This document shows, piece by piece, positions 45,501 to 57,372 of a stretch of DNA of 64,000 bases (within the stretch, counting starts at the first letter, position 1; each line of letters starts with the position of its first letter). The DNA comes from Liolophura sinensis (Eukaryota > Mollusca > Polyplacophora > Chitonida > Chitonidae): contig NC_088295.1 of assembly GCF_032854445.1 (NCBI RefSeq), positions 65,949,249 to 66,013,248 of the forward strand. Reading direction: 5' to 3'. Below the pieces are notes generated by a model. That model saw only the letters and a list, made by a program, of their open reading frames with translations. It was not told where the DNA came from and did not search any database. The translations under genes and the position numbers were made by a program.

Positions 45501-48500
45501 ATTAAATATGCAAAAATATTAATATTAAATTCATATGCAAAGAGGCTGAGGAATTAGGGTAAAACAGAACCACCCCACTAAAAAAGTCTCCTTGTGTAAA
45601 AACAAATCTTCTTGAAATAATTCAAATCACAGTGTTGTAACCACTGAAGGGGGAGTAGCACTAAACAAGGCTCTATCTTGAATAGATGTGTCTCCCATGC
45701 TTACCGCAGTTCCTTGCTGAGCTCTGAAGAGCAGCTGACGGTTCTGATGCTGTGTGGCTGGGGAAAGGACATGGCGTCTACGCTTGATACACGAGTCTGG
45801 CATGGCCGTGCAGTGTTTAGCTAACAACCCGCTACAAACAAACAAACAAATACAAATTCTAGTATTCAAGCATGAACATCTGATATTAAATTTTGAAGTA
45901 TCAGTACCATTGCAAACCACAACAACGACAACATGGGAAAACTTGATGTAGATATAAATACGATGTGACCTCATGCCATCTAGTGAAATATAATTATGTC
46001 TGCTCTTCACAGCAAATGACCTTTAAAATACGATACATATCTCATTCTCCTAGGCACATAGAAGCAGAAATGTAATATTTTTCACACAAAACATGTCCAT
46101 AACTATGTCATGCTGATTTGGTAAAAAGCACTTTTGATATTAGAAAGTAATGTTTAACAAATTTATAAGACAATGTGGAGGTATGTAATATTGCACTGAT
46201 CTGATCTCACTGAACATGGATCAGTATGCATTGGCATTACAGAGAAAATGTGAAAATAAAAATAGCCATATACTCCTAAAATACGACTGAATGTTCTGTT
46301 CTTTATGGGTCTCTGCCACGAGATTAAATTGCACCGGTCCATTTCAGTACAAGCAGAGGCTACATAGTTCTCATACCATACAACTACATATCTGTACATC
46401 ATGAATAGAGTGTACAATATTAAAGGTAAGTATAGGAATGAATATTTTGTGGCTATGTACCAGAGGCTTTACTTGCAAAAAAGAAAAAACGGAAAGCTAT
46501 TGAAGAATCTCCTTGATACTGTACACTATTCACACTAGTCATACAGCCTATAGAGTAGTTTCATTGTGCAGAGCACTAAGCATTTCCAAATGGACCCTTT
46601 GATCAATGATGTTTGCAGTTCCTGAGTACCGTAAATTTCTTAATTTCGGTTAGTATATTATCTGTCAACTGAAGACAAACTTTTTAGGGTGGCCTATTTT
46701 ATTATGGACTGTTCACAGTATGAATTGCTTCACATGTGTTTTAATTTTAAACTGTTTTAGCAGCTGTGAGATATCTCCAGCTCACAAATGTGGGTGTACA
46801 GTTATCGCTTTTACACTAAATAAAATGTCTGTAAGTTTTATAACACAAAATGTACACTTGAACAATCATTATTTGCATATGAGCCTGTGAATACTAGTCA
46901 AGCTCTTAATGCCAAAGACCTATAAACTATAAATTCCCAAATGATGCGAAATTTTAACTCAATAACAAGAAACTTTAATTCAAGCAAACAGAAAATGGCT
47001 TCATGAAAGAACGAGCATCACCATCCATCCAGTCACTGTTCCTCTAAATCATCATCTTACCTCAAAATCACAGAGAGTTGAAAAACTACCTGACAAAGAG
47101 CTAATGTACACGACTCAATATTTGACTGGTACTTACAAAACATCATTGATGGTAAAGCTGTCGAGTTCAAACACCTGGCCTAATGGATCGTTCTGGCAGT
47201 GCACAATGCGGGGGTCGTTTGGATCATACAGGAGGCGTGAACCAATGTACTCTTTTAGGTAAAAACAGATCTGAAAACAAAATGAAAAATAATTAATACA
47301 CACTACATTAAAAACTACATAAAAAAAAATACACTACAAAAAAAAAATACATTTTAATATATTAAATTTACACAGCAATTAAAAACTAGGTAAGGCTAAA
47401 GTACTCTATTTGACTGAAATTTTGTCCATCAAGTTACTCATTTTTCTTGATGCTGAGACTGATCTTAGGAAGATGTTTTAGGTTTACCTTAAAGGTGCAA
47501 TTAGGATGATATTCCAATGAAAAATGTTACTTGCTAATAAAAATACACTTGGCGGGGGGGGGGGGGGGGGGGAGAGGCTTTAGGGCAAAATACAGTTATC
47601 TTTGCTTTTTTCGAACTTTATGTGTGTGCACAAAACAATAACTAGTTTAGACAACTCATACTGTCACATGCACTTCATGATCTTTTACAAACTCATGAAC
47701 ATTCACTTTAAGTCATACATTCATAAACTGACAAGGCATATTACTACCAGGTCACTTCATCTTGAACATAATTATATACCACAGTCTAATTGTTGTGTCC
47801 TTTAAATGAACAGCGTCAAATAATGGTAAACGCTCTGAGGCTGCTAATCTATTGTCAAGACGTATATTCAGCTGACGGCTAAAGTTCCCTCTACCATCAC
47901 CTGCCTGTATTGTCAAGGCCACTGACTGGACATGCTCTCTTCATGAAGTATAACAGTCCTAACAATGCCCTGCTGTACTCAAGTGGTCATAAGGCAGGGG
48001 CATCCATTAGGCCCTCAGTACATTTTGATTCATGACACATACCATGTTTTGAGAACTTAAACATACTGACATGATAAGAGGGGCAGTACATATTTATTGA
48101 TTAAAACAACTATGTCAAAATGTGCATAATTATGAATTTTCTAGATAAATAAAATGGCATCTTCTATATTAATAAAATGAGTTCTGTTAAAAAAAAAAAA
48201 ACCCAACCAAACCCCAAAAAAGAAAAAAAAAGGAAGAACCCTACTAGACTGATTTGTCCACTAGCGCATATTCTGCTCTGCCTGTCGATGCATGCATGTG
48301 CATGTTGCTGTATTGATTTTTTGACATTAATGAACATGTGCCTACATTTAATAATCCATACAAAACCTACTTTTCTAATACTTTTTTCTATTCACCCCAA
48401 ATTATCCTGCGCCAGAAATGCTTTTAACTTTCAAACATGTAGTTCATCAATACATGCTGGTGACAATCAGCTTTTGTTCGTGGTGTATCTAAATATATAT

Positions 48501-51500
48501 CTGAGGTTAGACGTCAGGTGAGAATGAGGGTTTATGTTGGAGAGGCAAAGTGAAGGTTCAGCCAAAGGTGAAGTATAGCTGTCCAGGTAATACAGGTCTA
48601 AACAAGACACCCCTGATTGGCTTCTCCATGACCCAGGGGGGACAGAAACAATCGGGACAATGTCCAAACACTGCTCGCAGTTTTCATATTCGGGTCAATT
48701 TCCATTTTCTTGGGTCATTTCCAAACTGTCCCGTTGCATGACCAAACTTGTATAAGAAAGGCATGTTGGTGGTTATAGTGGTGGGGAAGGGGGTGGGGGC
48801 TTGTCAAAAGCCTCGGGCTCAGTCCAACCTCAAATAGTTAGCGAGACAAACATTTCAGGCTAATTAGACTCCTATGGCTTATGAAAAGTGCTGTTCGATT
48901 TGGATAAAAGTCACCTCAACATGGCTGAGGTTATGTCTACACCACTTGACCACAAGGTTACTCATATTTGAACAATATCTTGACTGTTGCACGAATTGCA
49001 AGAATTTACATTAACCTTTAACATTTTGCAGAAAAGGAAAGAGGAGAACAAAAGGAGGCAAAAGTTAAGTTAAACACATAAACAGTAATGCATATTGAGA
49101 CTTACTTGTTCATGTGTGAACAGTGTGAGAATAACAAATGAAAATTTCTTCCTTGCAAATATAATGAACAACATTTTGCTATAATAAGCTTACAAGATTC
49201 AAGCAGCAATCTCCAAATTTGGCTTTAACATCCTTCATTATCCACTACATGGCCTACATGAACATATCATATGAGCATAAAACATGATGCATCATATTCT
49301 TTTTTCTCAAAATTTTTCTATCAATAATCTACACTTTTATACTATTTCTGAGTCTTATATCTTATCTACATATATGTGATCATTAAATATGCATTTTATT
49401 GTTGCTCTTTTTTTTTTTCAAACACCATTCCTCACACATTACTACAATGTGTATCAACATTGCCCCCATCTACTTGATCTCAGCATGCATTAATCTGCTT
49501 TAGTGACAGATAATATAAACAAAGTGTATGTGTAGCTGCCAAACTTCTCATGAGACAGTGGGAACCTGTGCCTGCATCAAATTAGTACAATGGCATGTAC
49601 ATATTTAAATGTTTATGTTCTTAAACCCTGTCTGCTGGAGCCGGAGGAAGTTCTCACCCACCGGTTAATACCTGTGATTAGTTCTCTGAAGAGGTGTTGA
49701 ATTTCACAATGCTGACCTCACAGAGTGTCCACTAGGATGCTTATCTTTATTTATGTAGAGACACTCTCCTACGGGATTACTACAGGTAAGGCGGAGAAAG
49801 GTATTCTTGGGACCCCTACGGATGAACATAGAACTGTCCAGTGCCCCCTCCCACCAACTAACACTCTGTGTGGGTTGTAAAATGCGGAAGGGAAGGCCGG
49901 GAAGGGGGGGGGGGAGAGTGGGGTGGAGAAGAGAGAAAATAAGATGCCTTTACACCTTGGGTTAGCGAGAAAGGCGCAAACTACTTTAATTCTGGACAGG
50001 GTGATGGTATGTATCATGTTTTCATTGAAGGCATAATCTGATTAAATGCAGTATCAGATCATACTGAACTAGTGTGACTTGAATTAAAGAGTGAAACATC
50101 TCACAATAGTTAACACTCAACCGCCCACACAACACCAGTACAATTGTCATACAATTGACTAAAATTGATGTGTAAAATTCAAGTAGTAGGTAGAAAGCCA
50201 ATTCATTTGTTTTCAGTTGATAACATAAGCTTTAAGTTAACCTCTACAAACACATCTGAATAAATATGATGTTTGACTTCAGAAACGACCGTGTATTTAT
50301 ACAGTCCCATATCAATGTGAATAAAACACAGGAACACCCTACCTACTCTGCAATACATGGTTTGTTAAGCAGATAAAGTTGACAATTAACTACCTAAGCA
50401 TATATTTTATTACAGAGCTGTTATCTTCATGTATGTTTAAGCCAGGTGGGAGAATTAATCCACTTTTTTAGTTTGAAGGGCAGAGTTTGAAGAAATCACA
50501 GCTTGAGTCTCAACCGGTTGTTAAATGCACATGAATGGAAGGACCATTCATTAATTAGTGTCAATGAGAGAGCTAGGGCATACTTCCTTTGTTGCTCTGA
50601 CCATAACAGGATAGCACAATAATGAAGGTTGGGGTGGGGGGTATTTTCAGCCATGATGCAACTGACTAGTGAAGCACTACCTGCTCCACTATACTGGGAG
50701 TCAGGCCAGCTGGTTTATCACTTATCACTGACTCTATCTGAGTCTACCTGAGGTGTGATAATAACATCATGTCAATGTCACTTCCAGCTGATAAAAACCC
50801 AGGGACAACACCAAGCTGGGCTTAACTGCTTATCTCAATTAATAACACCATGAATATATCACGAATGCACTGGTAAAGCAAACAATGGCTGTCCCGTTGA
50901 CATCTGTAATATTCTAACTATACACTATGCCTTTTTTTTTTTCACATGTGACTCAGTTATATAATAACCTACCTCTTTTTTGGTGAAGACCTCGCCCTTA
51001 GCGCCTACAATCTGCAAAATTCTCAGGAACTCAGGTTTTGGCCGAACCTAGAGGACATAAAGAAAAGAATGTACTTTAATGAAATTGCTTGACCTTGAAA
51101 AGAAAAAATATGAATGTTATACTGTAGATAAAGAACATGACATAATTTTATACATGTATGTGTATATCTGTAAAATGAACATGATGTGTCCACTGTGAAG
51201 TCTCAAACACAAAAGTCTACAGAGCCACTGAAATTAACCTTTCAATAACATAGATGTAGTAATGGTGATAAAAGGTGCAAAAGTTTATTGAGTTTAAACA
51301 AAACATTCATCACCTGAAATCCTTTATCTTAGAAACACTTCACATGCCTTCAACAAAAGCTCACAGGCCCACACAAGTTTTCTGTGATGTATCACCTGGT
51401 TCAGCACAACCTGTGATATGTGTGTCATTAGGACGGTCCCATAAATATGAATACTGAGATATTTTGAAGAGGTTATGTACAAGATAGCTGCTGGCACATA

Positions 51501-54500
51501 CACAGTATTTACTTACTTAACCCTTTTCATACTCAAGCCTTTCTTGCAGCAAAGGTTTCAAATTTACATGTTATTTAAATCCTCACTACACACAACTTCA
51601 AAAGAACTGCATTAATTTTGTTGTCTTTTTTTTTTTGTTCACATGTAGCTGTATCCTGCAGAACATGATAATTTTACAAACAAATGTTTCCGTAATGTTT
51701 GTGTACCTTAATTTAGAGTAACATATTTGGCATGCAAAAATAAATAAATTTAAACATGATATTAAGCATCAAAATGACATGAAATTTTGAGTGAAACATA
51801 CTTTACTCTCGATGTCAAAATCAAAATGGAAACCAGCCAATTTTGTTGCCAAACTCCCATTAAAGGCTAAGCTATATGGAAAACAAACACACTTTAGCAT
51901 GGTACAAATAAATCTAGCCAATTAAAATACTTTCATTGTTTGAACACGAAAATTCAGATCCATAAAATTACACTCGCGCATGTTGGGTTCAACTACGTGG
52001 GTAGGACTGACGCCTTCAAGTGACGCTGTCAAGACATGATACAGGCAAGTACTGACGTGTACCAGAGTTAGCTGCCCTTGGGAAATCTGCCAGCTCCGAT
52101 GTTTGTGTACAAACCCTCTCCACGAAAACCCTGACTACAATATTTACAATGTAACAGACAGAGGGCCTACACACTATCTAGATAATGACCTACTGTCAGA
52201 TATTACTATATTTTACAGGACTAGAAATAAACTACATTTGAGTTATCAATATGGCAAAAAGCCCAGTTCTTTGTGAGCAGTGTACCTTTGTACATGTATT
52301 ATTATTGAAAAACATTCTTGTGTTTGAAATTTTCAAAGTCCAAAAGACTATGAAAGAGGGCCAGTGAGAGAAAAAAAATCATTACAATAAGTAATAAAAA
52401 GTCTATTTCAGAGGAATGCCAGTGTCTGTACTGCATGCTCAGAAATATCCAAACCTAATATGCGGTTCAAACTTACAACTCAACACTCAATGACATGAAA
52501 TTTTAGTTCAGCTCTGTCCAAATAAGTGTGCATGTGAACTGTTAAACAAGATGGAGTTATTCTGAACAAGTCTGTTACTTTCAATGTGGGACTGTGGTTA
52601 TATTTCTTTATTTATTTGATTGGTGTATTTGTCATAGAACTGTGGAATTTAAATTTAGATTTAAATCTAAATTAAAAAAAAATCTCAAAGAAAAAAAATC
52701 TCAACAAAGTAGTATTATTAGAAATAATAGTCAAGCCCAAATGAGAGAGGTAGTGTTCCAGTCCCTACATTTACCACAGTAACAACATGTGTATACATGT
52801 CAGGCCACACTAAACAAGTTGTTTGTTCGATGTAACAAGATCAGTTTTTTAATTTTGAGTGGATAGGATAAGTTTTTTTCTTTTTTATATTTTATTTTCT
52901 TTTTCTTCTGAAGAATGGATTCTAAGGGTATTGCATGTTAAACTTAGTCTGGAGGCAATTTACTGAAGAGTCTCTGCCTAAGAGCAGATTTAATCCTTAA
53001 ACTAATTTTCTTTGGTCAGGTAGCTTTTCAGCAGATGGATATGCTACTCTAAACTTATTAATTTATGTTGTAACAAAAGCTTGCATGATGAAATGTTTCC
53101 ACTTACCAAAGGCACATTGACTGTGTATTCTTGTACAACAGTAGACTGGCTCAGTTGTGGTACAGCAGCATTTGGCACGGTGTCAGTTGTTGTCGTTACA
53201 ACATTATCTTCACATTTCTGAAAATAATCACCGATTGAAGTAAGTATGCAACCTGCATTTTTTGACATGTCAGATAATGTAATCTGCATTATTTGACATG
53301 TCAGATAATGTAACCTGCATTATTTGACATGTCAGATAATGTAACCTGCATTATTTGGCATGTCACATAAAGAACACAGTTAAATGACATACTAAAATCA
53401 TAGGTAAATATATTAAATGATTAACTGTAAATAACAGGGTATATTAGTCCTTAGATTTAACCTATAAATAATTTGTTACACATGGAGATTTGACTTCACT
53501 TCAATAAAGCTGTCAATCAAAGAGGTCAAGCTATAAACATAGCCATGTCATTTTTCACCAGAACATGTAGCTAATTGGAGCAGGAGAGAAATTCGTCAGA
53601 CGTTGTAAATCAAGAAGTACATTAATTTTGAAGTGTAAAATCTGCATTTTGAGATGGACTCGTTAGGAGGTTTTGCCTAAATGTTACAAGATTAACTTGT
53701 TTTACGTCTGTCTTATATTTCTTGACTTTAAGTGAGTTAACTTGAATGTAATTATGCTAAAATGAACGGACAGGACATCTCTTCACAAATGCATTAGTGT
53801 GAAGCATGTTTACTATGCCCAATCCTATAAGCTTGAATAAGGGAGTTTGTTGGAAATAATGTTTGTAAATATGTCCTAGCTGGCAATGAACAGAAATTCT
53901 TTTCACCTACATTTTTTTTGTAACTTACTGTAAATATTAAAATTTATTATTTAACACAATACTATTCATTAATATTTATTATTCACGAATATTTTCCATA
54001 CACTATTAAAAGTGCAAAAATTATTTTGATTCTAATCTGAAATTCTGTGTATTGAATCCACGCAACTATGTACATGTTTAAAGATAATTAAGAAAGATTA
54101 AACGTTGTACTCGACATGTCTGAGTCCAGTGTTAGCGATTTGGCCAGATTTCAGCGGAGAGTAAGAGAAGATATTCAATGGACAATCATTTATACGGATC
54201 ATGTCTGAGACAAGTTATGACACAGGCTAGGCCTGTCCCCCTTCACCCTTGCACAGCCAGGACTTTCTACACACCAATGCATTTAATATTTATGACAAGC
54301 TTTACAATAAAGCCAGTTCTAACCACATCTCGTACATAGCTTTATATGGAAACATTTATGTGTGTTCTCCATGCATTTATGATTGCCATAAATATATACA
54401 TGTGTACACAGTATCAAGTAACAGCTAATTACCGAACCAAGAAAAACAAAAATCAAGACAACACAAAATGAAAATGGATAACTGGACTTCTGTTTCGTAG

Positions 54501-57372
54501 CAAAGTAATATATAGCATATGTATATCTCTGGAGGGAAAACTGTGGAGATCTGATGATGTAGCTACATGTAGAAAGGTCTTTGTTCCAGCAGTTTCACCA
54601 GAGATGACATTGTGAGAAAAAAAAAATCAATGCTGAATCCTGTCTGAACTAGTAAATGATGAATATTTTAGAAATAAAAGGTGGGCACGGCATTGTCTTC
54701 GACTTGGCCAAGTGAACTATAAATTTACATAAGGTCTGTAGTGCCGGCAAGTCTGGGCAACATTGAGTCTGTTTACAGTTTGGTATCCAAAATACTAGCT
54801 GAGACTCTCTGTTAGAATTGATTATTCCATTACAACCCTGTAAGCTACAGCAATACATAAAACATCTGCCAATGAGCGGTGCACTGAGCCTTTTAAGGTG
54901 CCATAAAATGATAAAGAGTTAATGAGAAATGTAAAAAAAGTATCGAAACACTGGGTGTTTCTAAGTGAAAATCTGGAGAGTCAAGACCAACACTGAAACA
55001 ATAATACATGTACCACCAGATTAAACATTTAAGATATACTATATTCTAAAGAAACTACTGTGCAGGATAATAATCAAAAAGATTTTTAATATCTCCCCAC
55101 AAGAAAGTGGTGCAGAAACTTTTCAGGCTAACAAGAAGCCAGCCTCGATCCATAACCATTGTGCTCAATTCTCTTTCTTTTCCATTTATACTGAAATTGA
55201 TCCTAAAAAAAACACAATCTCTTAAATAATTACAAACTTTCAATGTGTGCTAGCATCACATGTATTAGAGATCGATTCCAAATCACCAATTATGGAAACT
55301 AAAAAAAAACTTTTAACTTTCCAAAATTCATTTCTCCTCAATTTTAAATAATTTAACATTAAAGAGGCTATTTTTTTGAAAAACAAAATTCATATCAAAT
55401 ATTTCTGTATGTACTGAAAGTATCTAAAATTACTGCCTTTCACTAAATATCCAATTCTTTCCTGCACTATTTATAGTATTAAAATGGCTCTAAAGTTTGA
55501 AAACATTTTAATGCTACCTGCTTTATAAATTTTAGAAACTTAATTACCAATTTTGAATGGCAATACTTGAGCAGATGATCGTGGCTGATATTTTGTGAAA
55601 TGTAATTATATGGGGCATTCCAAAATAACCTCCAAAATTTGACTGAATTTGCACAGAATGACTTTTTGCAAAAAATGTCTAATATAGCCTATTTAAATAA
55701 ATGCGTAACACGCGACAGTTATGTTTATATTTCACAATTCCCATGCAATACTTTTACACTGTTTTATGAATGTAATACATCACTTTCACTGCAGGTTTAA
55801 ATCCAATCATCTCCTACGTCTTGATAGGGGAGAAGTCATATTACTGTAAACCCTGACCTGAAAGAAGCACACTTGACTTTGATGTGAAAAAAAAAAAAAT
55901 CAAACGTGTGATGAAATGATGATAATTACCTGAGACACGCATGAGCGGGGGTCAGTCTTTAACCTGGGGAATCGACTTGCATCCTCTGGGTGCTCTCCTG
56001 ACATAACAGGACAGGTATACCAGCCTGGGGAGAGAGAAAACAAGGAGGGTTACTTACCAAGTCTATAGAGAACAGGGTCATAAACTATAGCAGACCAATA
56101 CAGGTCAGGCATAAAACTGGCCACCTAACACTGTCACACTCCTTCATGAATGCTGCTTTCTGAAGTCAGTTCTGTAACTTGTATAATGAACCCACTCAAC
56201 AACTGAATGAAAAACTTCAGACCTATGAGCTAGTTTTCAGATATCAAAGAAAACAATAAGAAATCTTGTTTTTTTGGTCCCAAACATTTACTCTCAGCCT
56301 ACTGGTGTCTCAAAATGCAACCAACATCATTGCAATGTTCTCTGAGAAAGCTGTAGGAGAATTATTAAACCTAAGTCTTAAAGAAAATTGTGTTCAGGGT
56401 GTTTCAACAAGGCATTAAACAAACCTCTACTCAGTTGCAGTACTCGGTCACACTGCATTTATCGGAGAAACACACGATAATTATTATCTTGTTCTCCTGT
56501 GATCTGCTCAAAATATTTTTGAAAGTGACGTTCAACTCCAATCAAACAAGAAACATCTAACAGCACTGTGCTTAGGAAATTACTAGCACTGCCGTGTTGC
56601 AGGACAATAAATGCAAAGTTTAGCACTCTGCATTATACAGTGATTCCCCTGGAGTGATTGGGTTCAAATGCTTCAGAAATGACGGTTAAACTTTGAAAAA
56701 GTTAACAACCTCAGTCTAAAGATGCAACCAAATACTTTTTTAGATTACATTTACACAGATACGACTTTCTGATTGGAGAATCGAACGAATTCTTCAATAA
56801 ATACATGTACCCTACAAAAGGAAAGGGCGGGAATTTAAGCAAGGCATAAGACTTATTTTAAATGTTGATGCAATCGAGCTATTCTGCTCCTAACAGCTCT
56901 TGAATTTCAATCTGACCCATTAAAAAGGCAAAAACATATATTCAATGCATTTCCCCTGTGAAATGAATTTTTTAAACAAAACTGCAAAAAGCAATTTCTT
57001 TCATGATTGCCATATAAACTGACTATGGCACTTAACCTAAAGCCATGGTAAGCATAATGCATGCTCAAGACACTGTTTCTACCAACTTTGATCAGTTTGA
57101 AAAAGGGTATTTTAAACATATAAGACAAAAGGAAACAATATTCTCCCATAAGGAAATGCAAAGGAAGTAAATGCCAAGGAATACGTATATAAATATATAT
57201 ATGGAAAGAATATCTTACTCAAACAAATATGAATTAAACCCATAATTAAGGGTTTTTGAGAAAAAAATAAAATGAAAAGAAATACACAGCATCAATAAAA
57301 TGCTACTGCTCCTAAATAAAATGAAACACAATAGTTAGAATAAAAAATAATTCCCTTACCTTGCAACTTCAT
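37895..57372 (-). CDS. MDM2: Mdm2-type E3 ubiquitin ligase, nine or ten coding exons
   Basis: Coding exons in order: 56004-55930, 53217-53107, 51047-50973, 47270-47137, 45831-45705, 44985-44781, 39880-39735, 39262-39086, 38773-37895, about 642 residues. All junctions are GT-AG and phases fit. Mdm2 binds the p53 transactivation segment and ubiquitinates p53. Seen: SWIB-type domain (VRPKPEFLRILQIVGA, FYLKEYIG, SRLLYD, LDSFTIND); basic KRRRH; SKRRAS; acidic stretch with FSVEYEVES; RanBP2 zinc finger W-x-C-x2-C-x10-C-x2-C; long Ser/Pro-rich linker; RING with C-x2-C, C, HGKT-x-H, C-x2-C, C-P-x-C and a C-terminal NYLM resembling human TYFP. Human MDM2 has 491 residues, so linkers are longer here. 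The zinc finger and full RING favour Mdm2 over a distant homologue. An upstream ATG at 57372 is possible. Confidence 0.93.
39086..39262 (-). CDS. MDM2: mdm2 acidic-domain exon
   Basis: 177 nt, phase 0 at both ends. Acidic: LWFVEEDQISVHIDTDDTFS, VEYEVESDRESDFITELSEG. FSVEYEVES matches human FSVEFEVES. Confidence 0.92.
39422..39535 (+). repeat. (TA)n microsatellites in a duplicated segment
   Basis: Two TA runs, each followed by ATCAA and AACATCACAAGAGCT: a short tandem duplication of about 65-70 bases with expanded TA. Lies in an mdm2 intron. Confidence 0.8.
39735..39880 (-). CDS. MDM2: mdm2 exon with basophilic kinase motif
   Basis: 146 nt: GKSSSESEGRQSKRRASLTI, NDTESSGYPWYFTVKME, TSDDSEVLSVQ. 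KRRAS resembles an Akt/PKA-type site like the one before the acidic region of vertebrate MDM2. Confidence 0.88.
39990..40075 (+). repeat. G-rich tandem array (TGGGGTAGGG-like)
   Basis: About 85 bases made almost only of GGGG, GGGTA and GTGTG steps. It replaces the middle of the adjoining SINE-A. Many G runs of three or more give G-quadruplex potential on the + strand; the mdm2 transcript carries the C-rich strand. Confidence 0.9.
40073..40205 (-). mobile_element. SINE-A 5' half
   Basis: GGGGGGAACCCATGATCATC, AGACCTTCCCACATACAACC and GAGCTGGACTTGATCTCACA run to the B box and head. The 3' half is replaced by the G-rich array. Confidence 0.82.
40210..43740 (-). other. mdm2 intron DNA, no further exon seen
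   Basis: AT-rich intron with poly-A runs near 40943 and 43240. I see no SINE and no phase-compatible open segment beyond the candidate at 43751-44110. Confidence 0.5.
43751..44110 (-). CDS. MDM2: Candidate cassette exon of mdm2
   Basis: 360 nt open segment in the 4.9-kb intron between 44781 and 39880, inside an open frame of 522 nt (44129-43608). Acceptor CTGAACCAG and donor GTAAGT fit phase 1 on both sides, as the flanking exons require. It would add 120 residues: HVKKYTCSHSSDSVPTLREK and so on, with LECDICENRPVKSH and SEPCRDKSEKLENDLSEAG. No family match is recognised. It may be a chance open frame; that the frame and splice phases agree is the support. Confidence 0.4.
44597..44720 (-). 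mobile_element. SINE-A 3' half in an mdm2 intron
   Basis: Tail TTTATTTATTTATTTAACTGG, then CGTACTCAAGAATATTTCAC and GGGAATCCCATGACCAGG. It ends 60 bases from the mdm2 exon at 44781-44985. Confidence 0.85.
44781..44985 (-). CDS. MDM2: mdm2 Ser/Thr-rich exon
   Basis: 205 nt between CTCACAG and GTAAGA. SESYLSGPATGVALS, a run of Thr, then Ser/Ala-rich sequence and TSRKRSRG. Ends with one base of a Gly codon. Low complexity, no domain. Confidence 0.85.
45705..45831 (-). CDS. MDM2: mdm2 exon with basic motif
   Basis: 127 nt: FGLLAKHCTAMPDSCIKRRR then HVLSPATQHQNRQLLF. KRRRH is a likely nuclear localisation signal. Donor GTAAGC, phase 0. Confidence 0.85.
47137..47270 (-). CDS. MDM2: mdm2 exon, core of SWIB domain
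   Basis: 134 nt: FYLKEYIGSRLLYDPNDPRI, VHCQNDPLGQVF, ELDSFTINDV. It aligns with the human segment around YLGQYI and LYD; the groove-lining Ile and Tyr are kept. Ends with two bases of a codon. Confidence 0.92.
47554..47572 (+). repeat. Poly-G tract (19 G)
   Basis: Uninterrupted G run in an mdm2 intron, 284 bases from the exon ending at 47270. The mRNA strand is poly-C. Confidence 0.9.
47575..50970 (-). other. mdm2 intron DNA, nothing recognised
   Basis: 3.7-kb intron with A-rich and G-rich simple sequence (near 48190 and 49905). No SINE and no coding segment found. Confidence 0.5.
50973..51047 (-). CDS. MDM2: mdm2 exon, start of p53-binding SWIB domain
   Basis: 75 nt, phase 0 at both ends: VRPKPEFLRILQIVGAKGEV then FTKKE. 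VRPKP is the hallmark opening of the Mdm2 p53-binding domain. Confidence 0.92.
52600..52635 (-). mobile_element. SINE-A tail fragment
   Basis: TTTATTTATTTGATTGGTGT only; the rest of the element is absent. Could be chance similarity of a simple repeat. Confidence 0.35.
53107..53217 (-). CDS. MDM2: mdm2 coding exon before the SWIB domain
   Basis: 111 nt, phase 0 at both ends, so it can be skipped without frame loss. Thr/Val-rich (VVTTTTDTVPNAAVPQLSQS), low conservation expected. Confidence 0.75.
53247..53370 (+). repeat. 31-bp tandem repeat with palindrome TGACATGTCA, 4 copies
   Basis: Units CCTGCATTATTTGACATGTC plus AGATAATGTAA. Palindromes at 53263, 53294, 53325 and (TGGCATGTCA) 53356. The array begins about 30 bases from an mdm2 exon. 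Confidence 0.92.
53371..55925 (-). other. mdm2 intron DNA, nothing recognised
   Basis: AT-rich intron without SINE, transposase or coding segment that I can support. Confidence 0.5.
55930..56024 (-). CDS. MDM2: mdm2 first certain coding exon
   Basis: Acceptor CCCCAG, donor GTAATT. Contains an ATG at 56004 (MSGEHPEDASRFPRLKTDP) and ends in phase 0. The 20 bases before that ATG are open in frame. Confidence 0.75.
57360..57372 (-). CDS. MDM2: Possible mdm2 upstream start exon
   Basis: ATG AAG TTG CAA G before a GTAAGG donor. The single leftover base joins the next exon in frame (…GWYTCPV-MSGEH), adding 11 residues. If it is instead 5' UTR, translation starts at 56004. The exon's own 5' end is not seen. 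Confidence 0.4.
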
